Shown here: piece by piece, positions 12,375 to 24,118 of the stretch
Numbering within the stretch: position 1 is the first letter of the stretch
Layout of the letters: every line of letters starts with the position of its first letter
Origin: Magicicada septendecula
Lineage: Eukaryota; Arthropoda; Insecta; Hemiptera; Cicadidae
Direction of reading: 5' to 3'
Assembly (NCBI GenBank): GCA_034769895.1
Contig: CM068373.1
Span: 22,510,620-22,574,619 of the forward strand
Length of the DNA: 64,000 bases
Position numbers and translations under genes: made by a program
The notes under the pieces: generated by a model
Told to the model about the DNA's origin: nothing
What the model saw: the letters and a program-made list of their open reading frames with translations, nothing else
The model's database searches: none

Positions 12375-13017
12375 GAGTTACGGTTACACGAGCGTTCTTT
12401 CCGGCCGTGCACGCGCGTGGAGTGTGGAAAAACGTACAATGGTCACACGAACGTTTCTTCGCGTCCAAGTATGGGGACGGACGTGCAGTCACACAGGCGG
12501 TTTATAATCGGACGGCAGCGTTGGGACGTCTCGGACGCGCATCTCTACAGCTCTGGCTGTAAAGTTTAAGTGCGTATATAAAGTTTAAAACGCAACTGCA
12601 CAGTCATGTCCGCGCTTAGATTAAATAAAACATTGGTTATCAATAGTAAATAAATCTTTATTAAGAAAATTTTTTACTTTACATATTATTGTATAAAGAT
12701 ATCAACAATACCATGGAGACCAAAATAAATTAAATGAATTACCATAGTAACAAGTAAATAAGCTAATCCTATTTTTAGCTGCATCTTTGAATAGTCCGTG
12801 TGACCACCTTCGTGCTTGTTAAAAACGCTCTAAAACGCAGCAGGTTGCGTTTCCATACGAGATACCTTAAAAACGCAGCAGGTTGCGTTTCGATGCGGGA
12901 GAACTTGAAAACGCAGCAGAGTTGAGGACCCGTGCGTGTGTTCCTGTGTTTATTTCCGCCTGTGTGGAATTCAATGCGTTTCCCAACCGTACGAGAAACG
13001 TCTGTGTATCCGTACCC
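12375..13017. mobile_element. PIF/Harbinger-like MITE (643 bp)
   Basis: The left end GAGTTACGGTTACACGAGCG and the inverted right end GGGTACGGATACACAGACG are imperfect terminal inverted repeats. A TAA lies outside each end (12372-12374 and 13018-13020), the 3-base TWA-type duplication of the PIF/Harbinger superfamily. The interior is GC-rich and contains a repeated AAAACGCAGCAGGTTGCGTT motif at about 12830-12920. No transposase is encoded, and the 84-codon forward frame inside it (12308-12562) has no family resemblance. It is non-autonomous. Confidence 0.65.
12696..12762 (-). repeat. Inverted copy of the 13980/14250 repeat, inside the MITE
   Basis: Read on the minus strand, it matches the TACTATGGTAATT...GGTCTCCATGG core of the two direct repeats at 13980 and 14250. 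Confidence 0.6.
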
Positions 13018-13979
13018 TAAATTTAAGAGAGAATTCCAGCTTGTTAAGTTTATTAAGATGTTATGACTGACGAAATAAACATTACAGACATAAGTTGCAG
13101 TCTCCTAAAGTATTAATGAACTACTTCTCTCAAAATCTTATTCACCTATAACGATAGTGAATCTTATTTTACATCAAGCACTTCTGCAAACTACAATTCA
13201 CTTTTGCGGATTGTGTTTGCTTCAAAGGGTATTTGCAATGACGTTTATTTACAAGAATGTTCCGCATTTGATCATGGAAACAGTTTTCGTAACAATGCAC
13301 GGTTAATATATGGTAAAGGACATTCTTCTGTACATCACCACATTCACTGAGACATTTTTGGAAACATTAAGCACTTGGAAGTGTGCCTGTCAAGAGTGTC
13401 CTGTCTGAAATACATAACTGGAATTGCTATATAAGTTATTATAACAATATTATCTGTTACATTCAGCTTCGCACTCGAATATTTGACTTTTAATAAGTAT
13501 TTTAATATAATTTTTATTGTCTGTGTCTATATGGCGTTCTGTCAGCGCGTATAAAATGTACTCATTAGTCAAATTTTCCCCAAAGCTATTTTCAACACTT
13601 GTACTGTTTTAACTTGTACTAAATTATTATGTTGGTGCAACAGACTTTGGAGATTAAAAGTACCCGTTTATAAAGCCTTTGGAGATATTTATAAAGTACA
13701 TGTTAAATGAAAAACGCTAAATTCTGTATTTTAAGTGTTACTGTGTTAGAAGCATTGTATAACACAATATACGTTATGTATTCCTCAACCATGGTTTTAT
13801 TTATTTCAGCAGTCTACTAAAAACCGAAAACCGTTGGCATCTAACCTCACAAATGAAAACAACACGTATTTTCCCTTTGCATGAAGTAATAGGACAATTT
13901 ACAATTAGTACACTTCTTCTTTTCCACGTAATATATCGAGACAATCGCATGTTATATAAAACATCGAAAATGTACTGCA

Positions 13980-14083
13980 GGAATGGATAAATGTACAGTT
14001 CCGATGCTGCTAAATAGCTTTCGTTTATTTACTTGTTATTATGGTAATTAATTCTGGTCTCCATGGTGTTTTGACATCTTTAG
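13980..14083 (+). repeat. About 104 bp interspersed repeat, copy 1
   Basis: It matches 14250-14353 along its length (GATAAA.GTACAGTT, GGTAATTAATTCTGG, TCTCCATGGTGT, GACATCTTTA). The family is not identified. A related core lies inverted inside the MITE at 12696, so these may be fragments of that element family. Confidence 0.7.
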
Positions 14084-14249
14084 TAGTAGTATTTAATATA
14101 TTTCATTACGTTTTAATTGCATCGTCAAAAATACGTATAACATAAATTTTGTAATCGTCTAAGACAATTAGAAAATATATAGACGTATCTGTATACAAAA
14201 TTACAAAACATATCGATATAATCACATAGTAAAAACATACAAAAGTGCA

Positions 14250-14353
14250 CGGAAGGATAAAGGTACAGTTCTGATGCCGCTAAATATCATTTGTTTATTT
14301 ACTAGTTACTATGGTAATTAATTCTGGTCTCCATGGTGTAGATGACATCTTTA
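14250..14353 (+). repeat. About 104 bp interspersed repeat, copy 2
   Basis: Direct repeat of 13980-14083 at a distance of 270 bases. It is followed at about 14354-14545 by a stretch containing GGTGGCAATCGGTGTAACGG and ending near ATATAGAT, which resembles tails of some insect repeats but is unassigned. Confidence 0.7.
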
Positions 14354-14666
14354 TACGCGTCAACAAAAGGCATAATCAAAAGGGTCTAAATCTTGAAAAC
14401 GGGGGAAAATATCAAATTCCAAGTTAGACAGTATTTTTTGCCTTGTGTCAAAGGTTACCTGTGCAAAATTCGGTGGCAATCGGTGTAACGGTGTGGATTT
14501 GTATTCAGTACCCACAAATCCTCAGACTCTGAGTTTTATGTATATAGATTATAACAATAGGTTTCTACGCATATAGCTGGTATAAATATTTTTGTCATGA
14601 CAACAAAGGAATTGTGTACAACAAGAATTCATTTGTTGAGCTTAACACTACGTACACGAATGCCTA

Positions 14667-15164
14667 CGTACACGAAATCCCTATTGAACAGCCGAAAGCG
14701 CCCTCCACCCGTTTCTCCTCTAGTCGAGCAGATGTAGCCTCAGTCAAGGGCGCACTCAACTACTTTGTAGAATGGTAAAGAACACTTGAGACATGCATTA
14801 AGCTGGCGTGCAGTAAGGATGGAAAACTATTCTGAGGCATATCCGCTACCTACAAAAGCCACAGAGGCTGGCGGCATTGTGTGTCAGTTTTTGTGAGCGA
14901 TTTCCTTAGCGCGGATCGAATGGTTGTTGAAGTGTTGTGGGAAGTGATTACTATATTATATTTAGTGCGAAACTCTATTACTTGACAATATTATTGCATG
15001 TGGACAAATTTATCTTGCATTATTGTACGAGTATAATCTTGTTTAATAACTTGTTGATTTCATAATGTCATTTGTAAATAGATAAAGCTGGTGATTTTTG
15101 ACTTTGCTAGTGTCTGTATTTGTTTCCACTGTACCATACGACGATCAGTGAGAGCGTCGTAGCA
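14667..15164 (+). mobile_element. LTR-A solo LTR, + orientation
   Basis: It runs from a decayed left end (TACACGAAATCCCTATTGAA) through the shared U3, then a GCGATTTCCTTAGCGCGG block, to the conserved U5 end CCATACGACGATCAGTG and CGTCGTAGCA. It is 498 bases long. The TATA-like site is decayed and no flanking duplication is visible, so it is probably older than the copies at 49827 and 51234. Confidence 0.75.
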
Positions 15165-15463
15165 AGATTGTTTTTAACGAATTTACGCAGCTATTTTCAC
15201 TAGAGTTTGTATTGTTACGTCACAGGCTACGTTGTGATGTTATGTTCCTGAAGGTGTTGATGCGAGATATCTTGCTTGAGGCCGTCGTGTGGATAATGAT
15301 AAAGACAGTTGAAATTATGTGTACTTGTATTACTTTCCTGTTCCGATTTAACTAACCGCAAAGAAATTGAAGTATGGTGATCGCGAAAAAAAATCGTATT
15401 GGAGATAAGGGCTGATTCTGACTTTACTAACCTCAAAACATGAAGAAAAGTCACTTTCCAAAA

Positions 15464-15497
<34 letters not shown>

Positions 15498-16500
15498 TTT
15501 TCTCTATGGCGAACGATAACTACCACAAATTGGAACAGAATAAATTAATATATACAATATGTCCCCGAGCTGTAGAGGACTCGAGACCTATTGATTTTTC
15601 TGAAGATGGGTTAAGAGGAAAGGGTAGTTTACCTGCAACATTTTCGTTTTAACAGGAGTAAAATACTTAATTTTGATAAATAAAATATCCTGAAAAGAAG
15701 GTCTTAATAATCCACTGCAGAAAGGTAGATGAAATGTTAATAACTAAAAAAATTAAAAAAGGTACCGTACCTAATAAAAGTGGGAAAGGGTAATTTTTTG
15801 AAAACTACCTTTTATAGATAAAGTGACTCAAAAATAACATTATATTAAACGACAACCCATAATAACAAAAATATCTATAATTAGTTAAAATAATTTGAGG
15901 ATGGGGATATTTTTTTAGAAATTGTCGAACTGAATACAAATAAACGATTTTAAATATAAATCTTAGAACATGGAAGTTATGTATGGTTCTCTATACCGAT
16001 TTTTAATAATGATTTAACTCGATCAGTAAATTTATATAAATTTCTATTCTGCTGAGAGCTAACAGCGGCCGTTTTCTTAGGAGCGCATTACATACTTGTG
16101 ACATCAGCCAGTAGAAGGTTCTTTTATATAATTTACATTGCATCGCGGCTGATTGAATTGGAAATTCTTCCTGTCTTGTTATATACGGCAATACAGTCGA
16201 ACGTTACTGCAACTAATGTACTCTTACATAATTATTACCATATCAGTTAACTGCGAACATCAAAAGCAGACAACGAGAAATATATTCGTCAGTTAACTGC
16301 AAAAGGTACAAAGTTTAACTGTGGATATTTAAAAATAACCCCTAGATTGTACACTGTTATACTGCAAATAGCTTCTTTATTTGGGTTTCCTATACTTATA
16401 TAAAAATGTGTCAATTAATTAACGATAATTGTCATGAAACATGAGCATTTAATATGTTTATAAAAAGTAATAAAGAAGTAATCCTTCAGAAACATATTAG
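15165..16500. other. Unassigned stretch with a (GT)n tract
   Basis: A pure (GT)n tract of about 14 units lies at 15465-15493. Nothing else is recognised. Confidence 0.6.
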
Positions 16501-16504
16501 TTTT

Positions 16505-16866
16505 TATTTAATCGGCCATCTAAGGACCACATACCAATTTTAAATTCTTTATTCTTTGTTTTCTCTTTTTCTCCAACATGTTTTCATCTTTTCACTCTGT
16601 CTCTTCTTCCTGTCTTCAGTCCACTTTGAACCTGCGTTTTTCTCTCTCCTACCCTGGACTCCTTTCATTTTCAACACTTTTGCCCGAAAGACTTCTCTTT
16701 CAGTTGCTTCTTCTACGTGTGTATTATTTTTTCTAAATCCTTTTGGACTTCTTTAATCCAACGTGATGTTGATTCCCCTCCCCCCACCCAGATATTTAAA
16801 GATCTGCTTTGTTAACCTATTGTCATCCATTCTATACAAATGTCCAAAAAATAAAAGTCATCTTTT
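16505..16866 (-). pseudogene. LINE-B 3' end (copy 1)
   Basis: On the minus strand it encodes a broken RMDDNRLTKQIF-like LINE tail, then a basic region (WTEDRKK.. like) and a 3' UTR ending in the GGCCATCTAAGGACC block near 16512-16530. The same sequence recurs at 53450-53960 and 63025-63350. The copy stops abruptly at about 16866, so it is 5'-truncated. The hydrophobic forward frame 16556-16756 is its antisense shadow. Confidence 0.7.
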
Positions 16867-16869
16867 ATA

Positions 16870-17485
16870 TTAGTTTGTATTTAATTAAATTTTATTTACA
16901 TAATACGCAAATTATTGATAAATTTAGCATAGCTTCACTATTTATTCAACGCAGAATAAATTATAATTTTGTTTACAATAGGTCATTTAATCAGCAAATG
17001 ATCGGTTTCATCTGAAACGAATTTAAATTATATAAAATTGACAATAGCAAGTGTGGGTCCGCGCGCGCGTATGCGTATGCGAACTGCGTAGTGGAGGATT
17101 TTTAATTTGGTGTTTGAAAGACATACGCAGATTGGGTAACACACTTCATAGTTAATTTATATTGCTAACAGCGTCGACGGGACCTTAACATGTGCTGTGA
17201 TTTGATCGGTGCCTGGCCATCAATTGATATGCTACTTAATAAAAGCTAACTCTTACATACTAGATTAAGAAAAATCATCGTAAACATATAAAGATAAAAT
17301 AGTTTTGATAAAGTTACAAGATTTAAATTTGAAAGCACAATTACACGTTTAAGTATTACATTTACTTCTCTTCTTTTCATCGACATTGTGTACAAAACTT
17401 TTTATAAATTATATTAGTGTTAGTGTAAATACAATAAATTACTTGTCTCATTCTATTTATTTTATTTTATTTATCGAAAAGATAA
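16870..17485. other. Unassigned AT-rich stretch
   Basis: A short alternating GC/purine-pyrimidine patch (CGCGCGCG near 17060) is the only oddity. No gene is seen. Confidence 0.5.
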
Positions 17486-17489
17486 ATAA

Positions 17490-17687
17490 AGTTTGGAATA
17501 TTTGTGGTACGAATCATAGAAATCTTAGAAACAAAACAAAACACAGCACAAGGATTAAATTCTATAAATGCAATAACCACGTTGATTTATGCAAGTGAGG
17601 CGTGGGTCATGACAATAAAGGAAAACGACAAAATGCATAGTGCTGAAATGCAGTTTCTTCGAAATACTTTAAACTATACAAAGCAAG
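17490..17687 (+). pseudogene. RTE-like LINE RT tail, 5' portion, interrupted by LTR-A
   Basis: The forward frame reads KFYK, then LIYASEAWVMT and a QFLRNTLNYTKQD segment (17504-17687). This corresponds to the YGSE.W and FLR region of the family. It stops at the LTR-A insertion and resumes at 18213 in the same frame when one 4-base duplicate is removed. It was 5'-truncated before or after the insertion. Confidence 0.8.
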
Positions 17688-17691
17688 ATAT

Positions 17692-18208
17692 TATTACGAC
17701 GGTCTACTTGATCGTCGTAGGTACAGTGGAAAAGAAAATACAAGACACCAATTAATTCACTAATCACCAGCTTTAATTTTCACAGTTAAACAGTTGGTAA
17801 TTAACAATAGTCTCTTACAACAAATCAAATAAAAATTGTTCACACGCAATAAAATGTCAACTAATATAAAACACAATTGTCTTACAATTATACCGCCCGA
17901 TTACAAAACACAACACATCACTGATAACCACATCAACGCACACAGCAATCACTTGTAATCGCCCGACAATAAACTGAACTGAGCGTCCCTGCCTAACTGT
18001 ATTTATATTCCGCCGAAAATCTAGATTATTCCATATACTACGTAAGATGCGCTACACTACACCGTAATTGATTGCGGCCTTGACACAGTGCGTGCGGCCG
18101 CGCGATTCTACCACAGTCTAGCAGATGCCCTGAGAATCACGTACGCCACAACATTCAGCTAGATTCCTCTGGAACATTCGATAAACACGTAGATTGTCCT
18201 GCAATGCC
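17692..18208 (-). mobile_element. LTR-A solo LTR inside a LINE, - orientation
   Basis: The 517-base copy is flanked by ATAT on both sides (17688-17691 and 18209-18212). Excising the LTR and one ATAT rejoins the LINE reading frame exactly, which independently confirms the 4-base target-site duplication and both LTR ends. The left end is TATTACGACGG (first G changed to A) and the right end has decayed from the family TCGTTACA. Confidence 0.9.
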
Positions 18209-18212
18209 ATAT

Positions 18213-18432
18213 CAATATAACAAGGAATGAAGATGTCAGAGCAGAACTTAAAGTAAAGGACATAAGCGAAATTATTTCAATTTACAGAAGACAGTGGTGG
18301 GGCCTTCTGCAAAGGATGGCAGAGAATCGATTGTCGAAAGCGGCACTGAACTGTAAAGCCATTGGTAGAAGAGACGTGGGTCGTCCGAGGATGAGATGGA
18401 TGCCGGAACAGGTTTATATAATGTAATCCTTA
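18213..18432 (+). pseudogene. RTE-like LINE RT tail, 3' portion, downstream of LTR-A
   Basis: It continues the LINE frame: NEDVRAELK, ISIYRRQWWGLLQRM, RLSKAAL and DVGRPRMRW, ending at a stop in the TATATAATGTAA context near 18420. RM and GRPR.RW are the hallmark tail boxes. It is the same original copy as 17490-17687. Confidence 0.85.
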
Positions 18433-18434
18433 AA

Positions 18435-19170
18435 GATTAAAAGAAAAAGAAGTCTTGTCTTTTTACATTCTGTTTTATAATTATTTATTTATTCAACAAG
18501 TTGGACCAACATAATTTGCTTATAATATTACATGTGACCCTGTAACTTTCTAGTTTTTATTTCATCAAAAAATAAGACGTTACTTCTAAATTTCATTTTA
18601 TTACAACAATACTGTTGCATTAGTCTTTTATAAGCTTAGTGCTTTTAACAAAGATTTACTCGTTATTTCTTCTCCTACAGAACGCATTTAATAAAACGAA
18701 TTCTTTCTGCATACTGCTTCTATCTGTGTCGTAAACCATTATATTTTTCACTTTAAGTGACTACCTAATGCTGTAGACAGTGTGTTTTGCTTACTATAAC
18801 GCATTTTTAGTCTTAGAGAAACGTTGTTCAGCCAGTTCACGATCTCATAGACAAACGTAACATAATAAGAAAAATTACCATGCGTTAAAGTGAATATAAG
18901 AGATGATCACCTGCAAAACTGAAAAAAATTTTAAACCAGATAGAATATTCTACCATGTGCCGAGGGTCTATTCAATCTATGTAAACTAGATGGTTAATCG
19001 TCTTTGAAGTTGCCTGATTAGCACTAATCTCGTCCGATTACGCCGAAGTAAATTAGGCGTAAACAATGTTTGATATAGTGCACCATGTTTTAACAGCAGT
19101 CTGTTGTTTTACATTTTTGACAATTAATTTTTATAGGTATAAATGCTTATGACTTTATACGTTATGATGA
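18435..19170. other. Unassigned AT-rich stretch
   Basis: No frame, terminal repeat or shared repeat was recognised. Confidence 0.5.
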
Positions 19171-19173
19171 TAT

Positions 19174-21038
19174 GTTACGACGGTCCCACTCACTGATCGT
19201 CGTATGGTACAGTGGAAAACAATACACAAGCCACCAATGAAATTACAAATAACCAGCTTTGATTAGTCACAATTATAGTTTATAAACAACTTGACCAATA
19301 ATCCGAGCAAACTTTGTCCACACGCAATAATAATGTCAACTATAAAGTATTTCGGACCAATTGTAACACAACAACACTTCGCTACAATATTTCTACAAAC
19401 ACTCGATCCACGCTAAAAAAAAAAAAATCGCTCAACACCACTTAGCACATAGCAGACAAGCTGGCTGCTATGGTTTATTATATGTAGGTCACGCCTTCTA
19501 GAAATGTTCCGTCCTCACTACACGCCACTTTGTTGCAGTTAGTCGGCGCCCCTTGCCGAATGCAACAAGCGTTAATTCCGTTTTAGTTAAAATGAGTTTA
19601 AATAGTCGCGCGACGGAGAATTATTCGTACTTTGGTTGGCATTCCCTGACGTCAGACCCCCTCCGCCCCTTTTCAAGTAAAGCTTTCGCTCAACAAGTTC
19701 TGTCAGTCTCCCATCAAACTGCACTGTGAACAGAGTCGCCCGTCGTCTCCTGGTGGGTACCTTGGTTGGAAGCCTCGATTACCAAGGTAATTATGTTTTC
19801 TAAGTATCTTAAATTTCATAAATCAATGCTGGTGACGAACTGCGTTCGTCTGTAACGTTGTAAAATAAAAACTTGTATTTTGTAAAAGATTGTATCTTAT
19901 AATCTACCATGATGTATTCGTTTGTAACAGTCAGTCTCGACTAAAACCGAGTTTCAGTCAGTCAATTTAAAGAAAAAGAGCAAAGATATGTAAAGTTCAA
20001 TGTCAGTACTTGTTGTATATATAATGTGAAGTTGTAACTTTGTAATGTAATTTTGTGAATTGTGATTACGCACTGTATGAATGTATGTGTGCGTGCTAAT
20101 CAAACGATGTGGGTGCATAAAGTATAATAAAATATGTGGAACTTTCAGTTCAAAGCTTGGTTCGACGTATCGGAGTGAGGACACGAGAATATGGACTCCA
20201 TGTAGTTTTTCGTCACACGTTCTTCCAGCGTGGACACAGCAGCGGTCCAGGGCATGAACTGAGGGACCGCACCCGTTGCGACCAGATACAGCAGGTTCCG
20301 AGAGAACCTATCCGGATTGTCAAGTAAAATTGTACCATTAACAACTTTCAGTGGAAGTTACTGTATAATCACTAATGAAGAGCGAGATAAACCCGTTTAC
20401 TCACCTTATGTGACAGGAACAAATTTTTTATAAATGTTTTGTGATATAGAACAGTGTTAGAATTTTATGAGCAGATCACAGATTGTACGCTGAACACCGT
20501 TTACTGTAAGTATTGATTTATGCAACTGTCCTATATTCAGTATTTAATCTTTTCTATATTCAGTTCATTTTGAGCTAAATTAACTCAGTAATTGACTTTT
20601 GCTGACTGACTTATAATTACGTAAATTTTCGAGGCTCATATTGTTTTGAAATAAACGGGTCGAACCCGACTCTGCTCACAAATCGAAGTTATTCAAAAAT
20701 TTCTTTTACTTACACCTCCTCTCTTTATGTAATTATGTTAAACTTTAGAGACATATGGGAAGTATGTTATATGTAGAGAGAGAGAGAGAGAGAGAGTCTT
20801 AAATAGTAATAATCATTTTGGTTGATTTGAGTGGTATATTGTGTTAATTTTGGTGTATTCTCTGTGGTGCGCTTCTTGGGCCCAGCAGCAGGAAGTGTGC
20901 TACAACTTGATGCGTATCTCAAGTGTTCTTGAATACTCTGAAACCTACTTGTAAGCGGCCTCGACTGAGGCAACACCTGCCACGATTGACAGGGGGGGTG
21001 GAGAATGTTCTGGGTTGTTCTATAGGATTCCCGTTACA
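19174..21038 (-). mobile_element. LTR-A solo LTR, split by LTR-B
   Basis: Left part 19174-19530 and right part 20909-21038 are the two halves of one LTR-A copy of about 490 bases. The right end is CCCGTTACA followed by ATAT (21039-21042). The left end lacks the first T but is also preceded by ATAT. A 1374-base insert with its own 4-base duplication lies between the halves. The inner element is therefore younger than this LTR-A copy. Confidence 0.85.
19531..20904 (+). mobile_element. LTR-B: 1374 bp solo LTR of a second family
   Basis: It starts TGTTGCAG, ends GTGCTACA and is flanked by ACTT on both sides (19527-19530 and 20905-20908). It has a TTTAAATAG box at 19597-19605 and AATAAA at 20650-20655, and no supported protein, so the best reading is a long solo LTR formed by recombination of a full element. 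The short forward frame at 20136-20327 has no recognisable domain. A (GA)n tract lies at 20775-20796. The superfamily is not determined; a 4-base duplication fits gypsy-like or BEL-like elements. Confidence 0.75.
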
Positions 21039-21039
21039 A

Positions 21040-21780
21040 TATCAGAAACTCAGTTGTAATATTTACTCTAATGTTGTCACACAATATGCCCTGCAGTAAA
21101 ATGTAATGCCGACGTAAAATACTGAATGGCCACTTTTAGAAATTGCTGAATTTGCATGCACATAATTATGGCTGTACGTTCACAAACAAATGCAATTGTT
21201 TTTATTTAGGCCTTCGTTTTTAAGTTGTGTTATTAGTTATGCATGTTATTTTGCTCATAACAGAACCGCAGTATACAATTTTCGTAACAAATATTTTATT
21301 TGTTGCAATGCTTTATTTTATTTTATTTCAAAACAAGAAAGGCGCAGAAATGCGGCAGAAGACGCGACAGGTACTGCCTACACAAACAAGTTTCAATCAG
21401 ACGTCAATTCACAATCCAATATAGTCTTGTATTTTTGCCATTTGCTTTGCCTGCTTTCCGCCGACGTCACTTGTGTACAGTGTGTCTGAAAGAGTTGTAT
21501 TCAGGAACGCTAGTACGAATTTATAAATACTGACAGCATGCTCATCGTAAATATGTTTCTCAGAAAACAATTTTATGTGGTTTCTGTTTGTTAATTTTCT
21601 TGTTAAAGCCATAAAATGTTTAAATGGTACCCAATAATGAGCTATTCTGAAATGTAAAATGTTACGTACTCTATATATTTTTATCGAAACGTATTTTACC
21701 AACGTGTTTGTTCCATTAAAACAATTTGGAATTAGGCCTGTTAAATAGTAATGAAGGTAAATTAGTGTCTCTTACGTTGT
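21040..21780. other. Unassigned stretch
   Basis: Three overlapping short frames (21190-21533) show no conserved domain and look like chance. No repeat was recognised. Confidence 0.45.
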
Positions 21781-21784
21781 TCTT

Positions 21785-22060
21785 TTTTTTTAATTTTATT
21801 TGTAGGAGAGATATTCAATGCTAACTTAGTATTTAACAAAAGGTTTTGAAAAAGACTTACGTGTTTAAATATTACTAACATTGTATGATGATTATGTATT
21901 GATTTATGATGTATGATGTATCCAAGTTATGGTGTATGAAAAACTGGGCTACTTTTATACTTTACTGACTATTGTGATTTATGGTTACTGCTGGTGTTAT
22001 AAAATTTACTAACCAAAAAATCTTTACTCTTAGAACACAAATTGATACAAATCGTATGCA
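21785..22060 (+). repeat. Repeat F, copy 1
   Basis: It matches the minus strand of 26275-26577, including GTAGGAGAGATATT, a TATGATGTAT-rich patch, AACTGGGCTACTTTTATA and TTTACTGAC. The identity of the family is unknown. The TATGATGTAT patch differs in unit number between the copies. Confidence 0.7.
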
Positions 22061-22495
22061 AAGAAAATTTAATTATTCTTATTTAACATTCTTATTAAAA
22101 ACAGAATTATTTTATAATATTTATAAATAAGAAACTTTTAATAAGACTTGAAATATATTTTTATGTTGCATTAGGTTTATTGTACAAATTCTACCTGGTA
22201 AATCATATTTGTGGGAAAACAGAAGCAAGTAACGCATCAACTGGATGGAGAATGAATTCAACGTACATTACACGTTAATAAGTACAACGAATAATGGCGG
22301 TAAATTTCCTACAACCACTGATTACTCTGATTAAATTGAATTTTATTAAACACTTTGTGAGCTGACATACTGAAGTTGTATAAACTTAAAGGAAGTTGTT
22401 TGTATCCACGATGCTGGTGCAGCTAACATTCATATTGAATTAGTGGGACAATTTAAACTCACACTGTAGACACAGTCTTTGTGACTATCTTATAG

Positions 22496-22553
<58 letters not shown>

Positions 22554-24116
22554 TGTGTGTTTACATACACTGTAAAATACTTTACCAGAAAGCCTTAAAA
22601 ACGTTGCACTAAATTTTAAACTTTTCGTCTTCCTTTCCAAATACTTACTTATTCTCCTTCTCGACAAATTCCTACTTTGACTTTATCTATTGTAATGAAA
22701 CAGAAATTAATTAGGGAGTTAGGCACCGTTCTAAGGGTGACCTGATTCGTATTTACATTCCTACTACAGGTTTCAGCACGCTGAACTCGTAGGGGCTGAG
22801 TAGTGGTCATGGCCGCATACCATAAAATACCCCCTACTACCTCAACCAGTGACTCACCTCGTCCCCCCGCATTTTTTTTTAGTTTATTTTTACAACTTAT
22901 TTTAAATAAATTGGGCTAGGATATGCTTAAAATGATTGCGTCCTTCTTTTTGTTTCACGCGTAAATAGCGGCTAAAAATCAGAAAAGGGCGAGGCGTGTT
23001 TTGCGGGAAATTTTTTTTGTAGAAAATAACAAGAGAGAAGGCTTAAAAATAAATATTAATTGAACTAGGGAACCCTCTTGGGAATAGAAGAGAATATCAA
23101 CCTCCCCTCCTACCAGTAAATCACAGGCGGAAGAGACGTTTCCCCTCTTGAGGGGAATCGCTTAGGTTTTCAAAGTTCAATGGCTACTTGACTGAAGTTT
23201 GGTTCAAGATGAACAAAAATGTCTTGTTAAAAATATTATTAAGCTCTATAAAAATTAAGACAATGAAATTAATTTGGTTATTAAAATTTAATAAAGGCTA
23301 AGGAGACTTAATAGAGTAATTTATCGATAACGACTAATATTTGAAACTGGTGAACTTTCGAGTTTACATAAGATGACCAAACTGGCATTTAGTTCACGTT
23401 GAACCAAATTGTCTTAATAAATACGGCTTATGCCGCCTCATGTCTAAGTGCTAAGCAGAATACAGCACTACCAGTAGCGGGCTGAGACCGTTGGGGGAAT
23501 GTAGAAATGGGTGGAGGATTTGAGCGTCAATCATTATACACCCCAATTGTTTCAGCCACCGGCTGAACTCGTACGGGGAATGTAAATATGCTGCCCCGAT
23601 AAAAATCAAAATCTTTACGTTTTCGCGCATCACTATTTACACAATTCCGCCCTTATTCTCTAACTACATTTGGTATAAGCGTATTTCATATTTCACAGTT
23701 CCGGGAATCACAGGTATACTGTGCGATCACATTTGCCGTACTGATTGATTACTTTTCTAGAGATTTTGAAAGAATTATCGGTTTTCTCTTTGTTGCATTT
23801 TTTAATACGTATACGCCTGTTACAAAAGAAAACATATCTGCTGTTAATCTTAAGCTTTCAAATAAAATGCTCTCACTTACATAAGTGTAGGACTCTGTGT
23901 TGTTCTCAATAAGAATGCAACACCTGCCACTGCGAGCTGTTTCTCCTCTACGTCCACCACATATGAGTGTAAGTTCTCTACTGTTCATTCGGTACCTCAG
24001 TTTCTCTTTATCTTTTCTGTTAATAAAGGAATGTTAAATCGCCTAGTTTTAATCATCTTCACGAACTCCTCTCCTTTTAGTTCCAGACTTTCGTGTATAG
24101 TCCATGTTACGTTGTA
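22061..24116. other. Unassigned stretch with a long (CA)n tract
   Basis: A (CA)n tract lies at 22497-22562 and ends in a short GTGTGTGT. Two GC-richer patches (22730-22860 and 23450-23600) contain similar GCTGAACTCGTA strings and may be fragments of one repeat. No gene was recognised. Confidence 0.5.
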
Positions 24117-24118
24117 TA

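Noticed and set aside
16556-16756. Phe-rich hydrophobic frame that could pass for a small membrane protein (also 53508-53699)
   Set aside because: Both are the antisense of the LINE-B 3' end, which repeats three times in the window.
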